Below, piece by piece: positions 24,295 to 32,752 of a DNA stretch of 53,353 nt. A program made the translations under genes and the position numbers. A model generated the notes under the pieces. That model saw only the letters and a list, made by a program, of their open reading frames with translations. It was not told the DNA's origin and did not search any database. How positions within the stretch are numbered: position 1 is the first letter of the stretch; the number at the start of each line of letters is the position of its first letter. Source of the DNA: Candidatus Heimdallarchaeota archaeon (GTDB lineage Archaea; Asgardarchaeota; Heimdallarchaeia; Heimdallarchaeales; Heimdallarchaeaceae); contig JAGLXK010000279.1 of NCBI GenBank assembly GCA_023132955.1, forward strand, positions 1 through 53,353, written 5' to 3'.

Positions 24295-24810
24295 TTACTC
24301 AGGCTTGAAGCTTTCAGCTTTTCTTTCATCTTTTTCAGCTAAATCTTGAAGATTGTTTTTTCTATGAACTGTAGCTCTAGCTTGATATGCTCTAACTAGT
24401 CCTTGCCAATTGTTAATTGGTTCTTATATTTTTATAGCTTTATTACAGGTTTCTACTATCTCTTCATGATCTGCTTCAGTTATTCCTGCGTTCATAATAT
24501 CTGCTCGAATGATCCAAATCCATCCTGCTCCCTGCTTATGATCAAAAGAATTTCCTTTATTGAACTCCTGTAAAGCTTCTTCAAGCAGTAGAGTTTCCTC
24601 ATTTATATTCCCTGAAGAGATATTCTGAATAGCAGATGAAAATACTGATCTAGCGAGAGTAATTTCATCTTCTGAATTCCGTGCAGCTTCTATTTCTAAT
24701 TTCTTATACAATTCTAAGGCTTTTTTATTTTCCTCTTTTATCTCATATGTGTTCAAAACTTCTTCAATGTTCTCTTCAATCTCCCTTATACTCTTTAGAA
24801 CATCTTTCAT
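24295..24810 (-). pseudogene. TPR-like helical protein broken by an in-frame TAA
   Basis: The frame from ATG at 24810 gives a helical protein of 128 residues that ends ...CNKAIKI at TAA (24424-24426). In the same frame it then continues for 42 more codons with a coding-like sequence (EPINNWQGLVRAYQARATVHR, then an NLQDLAEKDERKAESFKPE tail) to a second TAA at 24295. A TAT-to-TAA change would explain it. The helix pairs resemble TPR motifs. Either it is a fresh pseudogene, or it makes a shortened protein, or the stop is read through. Neighbouring genes show no readthrough. Confidence 0.6.
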
Positions 24811-25021
24811 GGATTATAATTATTGATGCTTGTTATAAATTTATCAGTTTTTAGTGTGTCGTTTTATTCCCATTCACTTCCTAATTGCAGAGGATAGCGT
24901 TAAAATTGTAAGGAAAAGGTTAACAGAGGATTTCAATGAAGTTCACTCAATTATGTTAGTAGTAATTTGCTGTTTAACTCAACTCAAGATCTATTACTGA
25001 GACATTTTTAAAATAGAAGAA

Positions 25022-26359
25022 CTAGGGAATCTTGTATGGTTCAAAATTAAATGCTACATTTTGTTCTTTTAACTTCTTACAGAAAACTTCAGCTAAAATA
25101 GGTTCTTTTATCACTCTGCTAAATGTAAGAATAAGATTGTCCTCAAAACTTGCTACTCCAACTCTTGCCTTGTTTACAGGACCTGGACCTATTACAATTT
25201 CATAACTATCTATTTGGTCAGTTAGACTCTTTGGCAAAGTAATCTTACCCAGATTTGTAAGAATGCCACTATAATATGGTGTTCGAAAGAAATAATATCC
25301 TTTTCTTGCGAAGAATCTCTTCACTTGAAAAGGTGCAATTTGCATTATTGGAGAACCCAAGCTTTTGGTATTTCGTGCAATCATTTGATAAAATGTCTCT
25401 GGTATAATCTTGTTCTTTAAACAATCATTTACTTGTAAAACAATTTCTTTTAAAGTAAGTTGTTCCTTTTTGGGATTAATACTTGGTGTTACACATAAAG
25501 AGAAATTTCTCATTGTTATTGAAGGCAAAACTCTTCTTAAGTTCACAGGAACATTCAGACGGATAGGTTTCATTCTTCTAGTTTTATTTTTGCAGATATC
25601 TTCCTGTATTGTTTTCAAAGAATCCATATAAAGTGCAGATAGAAATCCAGTTATTGAAACATTAAACTCTTTGGCTTTTTGTTTGACATCTTTTAAAGAA
25701 ACAGTTACTTTAGAGGTATGAATTACTCCTGGAGGCTCCATTTTAAATGGTATATTGAAGCTTCTTTTTCCAAATCTTGTTGATTTTCTCTTCACTTTTC
25801 TTTTATAATGATGATCAAAAGCATTTTCAAATTCTTGAAAATCAGGTTCATTTTTGGAATTGAAGATATTTTCCCAATTATCGATTTCTGTTTTCTTTAT
25901 ATTGAAATATTCAGCTATTAGTGAATTTAGAAAAATTAAACCTCCATGACCATCTGTCAAACTATGATGACACTCTATAGCAATTTTATTTTGGTTGACT
26001 AATATTCTATAGAGGTGTTTTTTTCTTCCTATTGGGATATATTGATTAGTATACTGTCCTTCAGGCATAATTTCAGGAATTGATAAATTAGTAATCCATT
26101 TTCCCCATATGAATCCTTTCTTTATACTAACTCTAAAATAGGGAAAACGAGGAAGAATGTTAGCTAGAGCTTTATGGAGTTTCTTTACATCTACCTTTTC
26201 TTTTAAGGTACAAGCTATCCTAAAAACGCATGAAATTTTTTTACTAGACATTAAACTAAAGCCTTCTGCGGCATTATCTAGCTTATATTTCCTTTTATCA
26301 GCTGTAATGCCAAGAGAAATCTTTGCAGTTGCGCTTTTATCAACTAGTACATCACTCAT
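25022..26359 (-). CDS. Condensation-fold acyltransferase (HHxxxDG family)
   Basis: The 445-residue protein has the CoA-dependent acyltransferase active site HHSLTDG at about residue 134. The second half of the fold is marked by LNVPVNLR, a TNLG segment and a late GPGPVNKARVG strand region. This resembles the stand-alone condensation-superfamily enzymes known as alcohol acetyltransferase or PapA-like, which esterify alcohols or amines with acyl groups. No peptide synthetase or polyketide genes are nearby. The start is supported by AGAGGT four bases before ATG. Confidence 0.75.
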   Translation of the reverse strand: MSDVLVDKSATAKISLGITADKRKYKLDNAAEGFSLMSSKKISCVFRIACTLKEKVDVKKLHKALANILPRFPYFRVSIKKGFIWGKWITNLSIPEIMPEGQYTNQYIPIGRKKHLYRILVNQNKIAIECHHSLTDGHGGLIFLNSLIAEYFNIKKTEIDNWENIFNSKNEPDFQEFENAFDHHYKRKVKRKSTRFGKRSFNIPFKMEPPGVIHTSKVTVSLKDVKQKAKEFNVSITGFLSALYMDSLKTIQEDICKNKTRRMKPIRLNVPVNLRRVLPSITMRNFSLCVTPSINPKKEQLTLKEIVLQVNDCLKNKIIPETFYQMIARNTKSLGSPIMQIAPFQVKRFFARKGYYFFRTPYYSGILTNLGKITLPKSLTDQIDSYEIVIGPGPVNKARVGVASFEDNLILTFSRVIKEPILAEVFCKKLKEQNVAFNFEPYKIP

Positions 26360-26735
26360 ATTAACCTCTTAATCCCCATTAAACAATGTTGATGTTCCTT
26401 TTATAATGTTACTTGCAACCTAGAAAATTAACCTTGAAGTATGTAGTATTATTTTTGTAGTTAAAGTTTCAAGAACGAGGTCTATATGGTTTTTTTCCAC
26501 TTCTCTTGAGAATGTTATTCCATCAACTTTTTTTCCGATACTGTTATTGTCGTAAAATGTACTAACTAGCTTATCTAGCTAATTTTTGATAAATCATTTT
26601 GCTCCTATGTTTTTCTCCAGCAAATATCTATTTCTTCCCCTCAGCTGACAATCAACCCAAAAAAAAAGAAAATATTTCATTTGAAGAAAAAGTTTTAACC
26701 TAGTTTTGTTTAAAGTACTAATATCAGTGAATTAT
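26360..26735. other. Intergenic stretch with a possible coding remnant
   Basis: This 376-base stretch lies between divergent genes. On the minus strand, 26420-26578 holds an open run of 52 codons without any ATG, GTG or TTG start. It contains FYDNNSIGKKVDGITFSREVE and then a helix-like VLETLTTKIIL, which looks coding-like. It could be the C-terminal remnant of a small regulator, but no family can be assigned. The rest holds A/T runs and a nearby TATA-like region for the TPR gene; nothing else was seen. Confidence 0.3.
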
Positions 26736-28709
26736 ATGCCCTTCTCTATTCAAGATAAGTTAGAAAGAATTCAGCAGGACCACATTAAGGGTGATTTCCT
26801 GAATTCAATAGCTGAACTAGATGAGTTGCTGAAAAAAGAAGAAATTACGATAGAAGAAAGAATAAAAGCTAAAATACTTAAAAGCCAAATAGTTAATGCT
26901 CTTACCACTTTAGGTTATGAACATAGCTCTTTCGACTACGGGATGAAATTAGCTCAAGAAGTAATACGAGAAAGCAGAGATATTAAAGATAAGAATCTGA
27001 AATTTGATTCTCTTCTAAACTTAGAATTAAATTATTTTAACTTAAACAAATGGCAAGAATTACAAAAATTATATGCTGAAATCATACAAATGTTTGATGA
27101 ACTTGAACCTAGCAAGGATTTAGATTATTTAAAACGTAAGGCTCAGATTATTACTATTAAAGGAATAATCCCATTACTAAGAACTTATTCTGGAGAGAGC
27201 GCTACAGAAGAAGAACTAGAGAAAGGTTTTCAGATATTAATTGAAGGAGAGAAATTTTGTGAGAAAAATAATCTGTCGATTTATCAACTATCTATTCTTG
27301 CGAATATAGGATTTATTCTGACAAATCGAGGAGAACTAGATTCAGCTTTAGAAATAAGTCAAAAAATGGTCGATATATGTAAAGGAGCTAAGAATAAATT
27401 AGCTATTGCTTATAGTTTAGATTTTCTAGCTCAGTCTTACTACCAGAAAAATGATTATAAGAAGTTTTATGAATTGAGTAAAGAGAGATTGGTTATTGCA
27501 GAAGAATTAGAAATTGAGGGTATGATAGCTAATACTTACAACAACATAGGTCTCTATTATTTAGTAATTGGAGAATATGATGAGGCATTAAACTATTATA
27601 CTCGTAGTCTTGAAATTTACCAAAATATAAATAGAGAGAACGCTATTGCAATTACTCAGGAAAAATGTGGTTATGTCTACTTCCTAAAGGGAGATTTTGA
27701 TAAAGCAATAGAATTTTATGACAAGGCTTATCCTGTTTTAAAAGAAAACCAACCTCAACAATGGTATGAAATTTTTTCTGGTTTTGCTGCTGTTTATATA
27801 CAAAAAGGAGAATTAGATAGAGCACTGGAATTCTTATATCAATTGATGACAATACATAAGGGTATGCAGAATCTGCTTGGTATTTCATATGTACTCTCAG
27901 AGCAAGGAATGATTTACTGGCAAAAAGGAATGAAAGAACAGGCATTATCCTTCATTCAAGAAAGCTTAGAGATAAGACAGAAAATAAGTAACAAAGCTCT
28001 TGTGTCAGCTAGTTTGTCATATTTAATTCAGTTTAATGTAGAACTAAACAACATAAAAGAAGCTAGAAAATACTTCGAATCTTTAGATTTGATTAATGAA
28101 GAAATAAAGAACAAACATGTCAGTCAGAATCATAAATATTCAGAAGCTTTAATTCTTAAAACAAGTTCAAATTTACGGGATAAAGTTAAAGCAGAATTGC
28201 TATTTGAGCAATTAGTTGAAGAAGATATTCTTTATCCTATATTGATTCAAGTTTTGCTACATCTCTGTGATATTCTTCTACTTGAGATGAAAGAAACTAA
28301 TGAACCTGAAGTATTAAAGAAAATATACAAACATGTTAATAGACTTCAAGAATTATCTGAAAAAAACAAATCTCATGTTTTACTTGTTGAAACTTTGAGA
28401 TTAAAAGCACAATTATCACTTCTTGAATTTGATGTAGAAGAAGCTAGAACACTTCTACTCGATGCACAAAATATCGCACAAAAGAATGGATTAGACAGAT
28501 TAGTCTTAACCCTACTAAAACAACAGGAAGACCTAATCAAGCAATCTATAGAACTTAAGAAGTTAGAAAAAACATCATCATCGATTTCTCATAGAATGTC
28601 AGTTGTTAAGCTCGAAGACACAGTTGAGAATATTAAAAGAACTAGTTTAACTAAAACAATTTCAAGAGAGGAAGAAGTTTCTAGAAAACTTTTCTCAATA
28701 CAAATCTAG
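26736..28709 (+). CDS. Large TPR-repeat protein
   Basis: The 657-residue protein is a chain of about ten or more tetratricopeptide repeats with the Rapsyn/LGN-type spacing. Examples are IANTYNNIGLYYLVIGEYDEA and ISYVLSEQGMIYWQKGMKEQA. The ATG at 26736 (MPFSIQDKLERIQ) is preferred over a TTG ten codons upstream. No enzyme domain is visible, so it is probably a scaffold or adaptor. The N-terminal QQDHIKGDFLNSIAELD pattern is shared with a short remnant at 30113-30250. Confidence 0.88.
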   Translation: MPFSIQDKLERIQQDHIKGDFLNSIAELDELLKKEEITIEERIKAKILKSQIVNALTTLGYEHSSFDYGMKLAQEVIRESRDIKDKNLKFDSLLNLELNYFNLNKWQELQKLYAEIIQMFDELEPSKDLDYLKRKAQIITIKGIIPLLRTYSGESATEEELEKGFQILIEGEKFCEKNNLSIYQLSILANIGFILTNRGELDSALEISQKMVDICKGAKNKLAIAYSLDFLAQSYYQKNDYKKFYELSKERLVIAEELEIEGMIANTYNNIGLYYLVIGEYDEALNYYTRSLEIYQNINRENAIAITQEKCGYVYFLKGDFDKAIEFYDKAYPVLKENQPQQWYEIFSGFAAVYIQKGELDRALEFLYQLMTIHKGMQNLLGISYVLSEQGMIYWQKGMKEQALSFIQESLEIRQKISNKALVSASLSYLIQFNVELNNIKEARKYFESLDLINEEIKNKHVSQNHKYSEALILKTSSNLRDKVKAELLFEQLVEEDILYPILIQVLLHLCDILLLEMKETNEPEVLKKIYKHVNRLQELSEKNKSHVLLVETLRLKAQLSLLEFDVEEARTLLLDAQNIAQKNGLDRLVLTLLKQQEDLIKQSIELKKLEKTSSSISHRMSVVKLEDTVENIKRTSLTKTISREEEVSRKLFSIQI

Positions 28710-28730
28710 TAAGTGAGTGTTATTCTAATA

Positions 28731-28745
28731 TGCTTTTTTTTATAA
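28731..28745 (+). terminator. T-tract after the TPR gene
   Basis: A run of seven T's (28735-28741) follows the TAG stop by about 25 bases. It suits archaeal U-rich termination. No hairpin was found. Confidence 0.35.
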
Positions 28746-28840
28746 TAACTGGTAACTATTATAAGTGGTTTTGTAGAATCCATCAATAAATTCGTAAAAT
28801 CACAGTAAGATTTATTTCTATCTAGAATAATGAAATAATA

Positions 28841-30145
28841 ATGCAAGCAAAATCTAGACTTTGGTTTTTATTGACAATTATTATTTTATTTTCAAGCTTA
28901 TTTGTATCTCAATCCAAAACTATAGATGGTTTTACATTTCAAGACAACTCTACCAATTATCCTGTTTTAACAAGTATTAATGCCACATCTCCAACAGAGT
29001 ATTTCAACGAAACCAGTTTTCCTCGATATCATCTTGTAGCTAGACCTCTTTCAATAATTCAATCTCCCCACAAAGGTTTTCCTGCAATTATCGATTATAG
29101 TCAAAACATATCAATCACAGCTCAAGCTGATTCAGATACAGCTGGTTGGCAGTTTTCATTAGTTTCGTCTGGAGCAAATATTACTCTTGATATCTTAGAA
29201 TCGACATATAATGAGATTGATGCTCTTTGGTATTTTGAGGTTAATCCTTCAGAGAATATTGCTGGATTATATGATTTACAATTGAATTGTAGTGATGGAG
29301 ATGATTATCAAACAAATTCAGTTAAAATAGTTGTACAGAAATCATATCCATTTAAAATTCTTCATATTTCTGATTCACATATTCCTTCATATGCTGGAAT
29401 GAATACAACTGATATAGTTTTAGACTATATAGACCAAATAAAGAGTCTTGATGTAGATTTTGCAATTTTCACTGGAGATTTAATAGAAGGAGCCCCAGCT
29501 TTAGAATATGTTAATCCTATAACTGGAAAACCCTTAGCTGCTGAAGTGCAGGTAAAATTGGGTTTATGGGTGTTTGATTTACTTGATTTACCTATTTATA
29601 TTATTGGAGGAAATCACGATTTGGATGAATCAACTCTTCTTCCAGATAATCCAAAAGTTGTTTGGGGGAATTACTTTGGTGAGAATTATATGAATTTTAA
29701 TTTTCTAGACTGGTCATTCATTGGATACACTTGTACTAATGAAGGTTTAAATGCATCTGATCTTGATAGAGTAGTGGATATTTTATCAACCGAAGAGGAA
29801 AAACCGAATGTACTATTTTATCATTCAAACTACAAGAATCATGCTTCAAGTTTAAGAGCAAGTTACAATATAGAAATTATGCTTTATGGCCATGAACATC
29901 ATGAAAAGAAATATGTTTCAGCATCTACACTCTATCACTGTGAAGATGCAATGTTCAACAATGAATCTTCTGTAATAACGGTACTGAATAGAACATGTGT
30001 AAGTTTAGATGATTTGGTTTATGATTTTACTACACTTCTAGAAATTTCTACAGAAAAAACAAGCTACAATTACTTCATTTTTACTGGAATACTTAATTTA
30101 TTCATTATAGTACTAATTCTCTGGAGAAAAAAACAAAACATGTAA
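28841..30145 (+). CDS. Surface-anchored calcineurin-like metallophosphoesterase
   Basis: A signal-peptide-like helix (LWFLLTIIILFSSLFVSQS, about residues 7-25) is followed by a beta-rich domain to about residue 170. The phosphoesterase domain comes next, with HISDSH, FTGDLIEGA, GGNHDLDE, FYHSN and YGHEHH, all the metal-ligand motifs of the family. A membrane helix (about 410-428, IFTGILNLFIIVLILW) with a KKQNM tail anchors the C-terminus inside. The catalytic domain therefore faces outside. Several NxT/S sequons are present. The substrate is unknown; extracellular phosphate esters are likely. Confidence 0.88.
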   Translation: MQAKSRLWFLLTIIILFSSLFVSQSKTIDGFTFQDNSTNYPVLTSINATSPTEYFNETSFPRYHLVARPLSIIQSPHKGFPAIIDYSQNISITAQADSDTAGWQFSLVSSGANITLDILESTYNEIDALWYFEVNPSENIAGLYDLQLNCSDGDDYQTNSVKIVVQKSYPFKILHISDSHIPSYAGMNTTDIVLDYIDQIKSLDVDFAIFTGDLIEGAPALEYVNPITGKPLAAEVQVKLGLWVFDLLDLPIYIIGGNHDLDESTLLPDNPKVVWGNYFGENYMNFNFLDWSFIGYTCTNEGLNASDLDRVVDILSTEEEKPNVLFYHSNYKNHASSLRASYNIEIMLYGHEHHEKKYVSASTLYHCEDAMFNNESSVITVLNRTCVSLDDLVYDFTTLLEISTEKTSYNYFIFTGILNLFIIVLILWRKKQNM

Positions 30146-30250
30146 TACAACTAGAACTAAGAATTTTTTTTCTTTAGTTAGAATGTTGTCAATTAGCTTA
30201 ATGGAGGATGAATATTCACCATTAATATGCTCTTGTTCAAGCTCTAACAT
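30113..30250 (-). pseudogene. Short remnant of a TPR protein N-terminus
   Basis: ATG at 30250 opens 45 codons beginning MLELEQEHINGEYSSSIKL and IDNILTKEK, then running into nonsense hydrophobic sequence and TAG at 30113. The first 28 residues align with residues about 8-35 of the TPR protein at 26736-28709 (IQQDHIKGDFLNSIAELDELLKKEE). The 3' end overlaps the phosphoesterase gene on the other strand. It is read as a truncated copy and is probably not functional. Confidence 0.35.
30164..30180 (+). terminator. T-tract after the metallophosphoesterase gene
   Basis: A run of eight T's (30164-30171), flanked by an imperfect ACTAAGAA / TTCTTTAGT dyad, lies about 20 bases after the stop codon. Confidence 0.4.
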
Positions 30251-30399
30251 AAATCTTTTTAGAAAAAAAATAGTTTTAGTACCCCAAAGAATAAATAAAA
30301 CAGTTTCCCAAATTCTACTAAGTCAGAACTTTTCTTATCCTTGAAAAGTCAGGTAAAATATGTTTGTTAATATAAGAGATTAAAGTATGGAATGATATA

Positions 30400-30885
30400 A
30401 TGAAAAAACATGACTTAGTTGCACCATGTGGTGATTATTGTAGTGGTTGTGGACAGTATAACGGACTAATTATTAAAATAGCCAAACTAATGAAGGATCT
30501 AGCAGATCTCTACGGATTTGAATTCCGTTCTAAAGGAGTATTTGATTTCAAGGAATTTGTAAAGGGACTAAAATGGTTTATCAATAATGCAAAATGTCCT
30601 GGGTGTCAACAAGGTGGAGGACCACCTTGGTGTGAAGTAAAGAAATGCTGTTTTGAAAAAGGATTGCGCATCTGTTTTGAGTGTGTAGAATTTCCATGTT
30701 CCAAATTCAAGGAATATTCTGATCCTGACACGATGGATAGATATGAAAGATTCAAGGAAATTGGATTTGAGAAATGGGTTGATGAACAAATGCAAAAAGC
30801 TAAAGAAGGCTACGAAATACACTTACAAAAAGTAGTATCTTTACAAGTTTGTTTTAAAAACCATAATAATACAGTTAAGAATTGA
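30400..30885 (+). CDS. DUF3795 cysteine-rich protein
   Basis: The 161-residue protein starts with APCGDYCSGCGQYNG, the hallmark of DUF3795. It adds CPGCQQGGGPPWCEVKKCC, then CFECVEFPCSKF, giving about a dozen cysteines. These most likely bind zinc, or possibly an Fe-S cluster. The function is unknown across the family, which is common in anaerobic archaea and bacteria. The C-terminal tail after about residue 130 is variable. Confidence 0.8.
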   Translation: MKKHDLVAPCGDYCSGCGQYNGLIIKIAKLMKDLADLYGFEFRSKGVFDFKEFVKGLKWFINNAKCPGCQQGGGPPWCEVKKCCFEKGLRICFECVEFPCSKFKEYSDPDTMDRYERFKEIGFEKWVDEQMQKAKEGYEIHLQKVVSLQVCFKNHNNTVKN

Positions 30886-30900
30886 AGAGCTTCAGTTTAA

Positions 30901-31047
30901 AATTTTCTATTAATAGAAAAACCAGTAAAAGTAATCCATAGAATATCCTACCAAAAAGTTCCAGCTAGAATTGCAGCTGTAGCTGTGATAGTAGTAGCCA
31001 TGATTGTTCTTTCAAATCTGAAAAGAAAAACAAATGCAAGAATGTAA
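30901..31047 (+). other. Open stretch encoding one membrane helix, no start codon; includes an 18-base palindrome
   Basis: Between stops, 30901-31044 is open for 48 codons. It contains YQKVPARIAAVAVIVVAMIV and then a basic LKRKTNARM tail. No ATG, GTG or TTG start is available before the helix. It may be a 3' remnant of a membrane-protein gene. The perfect palindrome TTTTCTATTAATAGAAAA spans 30903-30920. No family is assigned. Confidence 0.25.
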
Positions 31048-31128
31048 GTTTTGAATATCTTATTTTCCACTAGTATCACGATTTATTTGATAAAAGATAT
31101 ATAGGATAATTCCAGCTATATAATCAGG

Positions 31129-31647
31129 ATGCCCTTTACTCCAATGCATTTAGGTTTTGGTATCTTCCTTTTTAGTATACTACCATTTTTGGATCCAATA
31201 GCACTGTTGATAGGAACTATAATTATTGATCTTGAACCAATTTTTTATTTTATTACTGGTATAGGGGCTATGCATGGAATTATACATAGTACTCTTGGTG
31301 TAATTGTTTTCTTTATTCCTGCATCAATCATAAGTTGGTTATGTTACAGATTTTTGAAACTAGATAAATATCTCCCAAAATATAATATTTATTTGTCTCT
31401 CATATCAGGTATTATAGGTTTGTTTTCTCATGTTTTCTTTGATGCAATCCTTTATCCTGAGATAATGTTCTTTTATCCATTTTCGCAGATAAACGGGATA
31501 TTGTACAACATTATGTCTTCAAGAACTGTTTATCTAATTCTAGGAATCATGTTCATAGTTGGTTTTCTAATTTTAGGAATAAGATACTATTTGAAATATA
31601 CAAAGAAAAAGAAAGCAGAAGAGAATTTAGACCTTGTTAGAAGGTAG
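31129..31647 (+). CDS. Membrane-bound metal-dependent hydrolase-like protein (DUF4184/DUF457 type)
   Basis: The 172-residue protein opens with MPFTPMHLGFG, the typical start of these membrane hydrolase-like families. It keeps IIDLEPIFYF, HGIIHSTLG and LFSHVFFDAILYP, with His and Asp placed as possible metal ligands, between four or five membrane helices. The C-terminus is basic. A TATA-like AGATATATAGG sits about 25-35 bases before the ATG, suggesting a leaderless message. The reaction is not known. Confidence 0.68.
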   Translation: MPFTPMHLGFGIFLFSILPFLDPIALLIGTIIIDLEPIFYFITGIGAMHGIIHSTLGVIVFFIPASIISWLCYRFLKLDKYLPKYNIYLSLISGIIGLFSHVFFDAILYPEIMFFYPFSQINGILYNIMSSRTVYLILGIMFIVGFLILGIRYYLKYTKKKKAEENLDLVRR

Positions 31648-31748
31648 AGAGACTGTTTAACCTTATCCTACCTTATTAGATGATTCCTTTTCGGAATGAA
31701 CCCTTTCCAAGAAGATATAACGTTTACTTCGTATGGAAAGTACTTTTT

Positions 31749-32663
31749 TTATTGCCAGTATTCATCATCTGTATAATCTGTAATTAATCCAATAGACTCA
31801 GGTCCTAAATGCGATAGAACTGATCCTCCACTTTGAGCAATTTCAATCTTAATCTTGGGATACTTTTCTCTTATCTTTTCTGCTAGATTCTCAGCATAAT
31901 CTTTTCTACTACCATAAACTATAGAAAATGCTTTAGGTTCCTTTGGCGCATTCTCAAGACTAAGGCGTAAAGATTCTTGCAATCCTTCCTCGACATCAGT
32001 TGCTTCTCCTGCTGGATGAACCTTTCCTTCTTCATCCATTGTTACAATGGGTTTCTTTCTAAGTAAGGAACCTAAAAGGAATTTTGAGGTTCCAAGCCTT
32101 CCTCCTTTCCATAGATATCTTAAGGTTGGTAGTAGAATTATTGTACGAATCTTAATTGCTTGTTCTCTAAGAATTTTTGCGATTTGATCTCCTGAATATT
32201 TTTTCTTTTTAATAAGATTCAATGCCATTCTTATAAGAATAACCTCGGGATAAGAAGCTGATTTGGCATCTATAATGTGGATTTTAACATCGGAATGTTT
32301 TCTCATAACTTTTTTTGCGGCTAAATTTGAACTGTTTGTTGTTCCAGATAATCCAGCTGTAACATTTATAACAATTATTTCCTTTGCTCCTTCTGCGATC
32401 TGTTCTAAATAAGCTTTTTCAAAATCCTGAGGGTTTGGTTGGGATGTTTTTGGAACAAAAGAATACAAATTTAATTTTGGAATGTGAAGAAAAGCTTTTT
32501 CATCTTCAAAGAGTTTATAGTAGCTATCTCTGTCAAAATTCTCATCTTCTACTAACACCTCATCATGAACCATTACATAAAGGGAAACAACTTTAATCTT
32601 ATTTTCTTTAGCAAAATCCCATGGAAGGTCTGAAGCACTATCAGTAACAATTCGTATGGACAT
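31749..32663 (-). CDS. DegV-family fatty-acid-binding protein
   Basis: The 304-residue protein has the DegV start IRIVTDSASDLPWDFAKENKI, then SQPNPQDFEKAYLE, VTAGLSGTTNSSN, and the RYLWKGGRLG motif around residue 195. DegV proteins hold a fatty acid between two domains and, in Firmicutes, present it to a fatty acid kinase. No kinase gene is adjacent here. In an archaeon the natural ligand may differ from bacterial fatty acids. Confidence 0.92.
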   Translation of the reverse strand: MSIRIVTDSASDLPWDFAKENKIKVVSLYVMVHDEVLVEDENFDRDSYYKLFEDEKAFLHIPKLNLYSFVPKTSQPNPQDFEKAYLEQIAEGAKEIIVINVTAGLSGTTNSSNLAAKKVMRKHSDVKIHIIDAKSASYPEVILIRMALNLIKKKKYSGDQIAKILREQAIKIRTIILLPTLRYLWKGGRLGTSKFLLGSLLRKKPIVTMDEEGKVHPAGEATDVEEGLQESLRLSLENAPKEPKAFSIVYGSRKDYAENLAEKIREKYPKIKIEIAQSGGSVLSHLGPESIGLITDYTDDEYWQ

Positions 32664-32752
32664 GATTTGAAGTCAGTATATTAGCATAAAAAGATACCTA
32701 GCTATAGAATTTTTCATGCGAAGCTTTAAAAGGAAACTGAGATTGAAGAAAA

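Noticed and set aside
22719-24295. Malic enzyme start at the GTG before ATG
   Set aside because: That GTG is part of the GGTGA ribosome site; the ATG at 24089 is correctly spaced from it.
26561-26582. Short palindrome-like CTAGCTTATCTAGCTAA as an operator
   Set aside because: The arms are imperfect and short, and no regulator gene is adjacent; similar motifs occur by chance in this AT-rich DNA.
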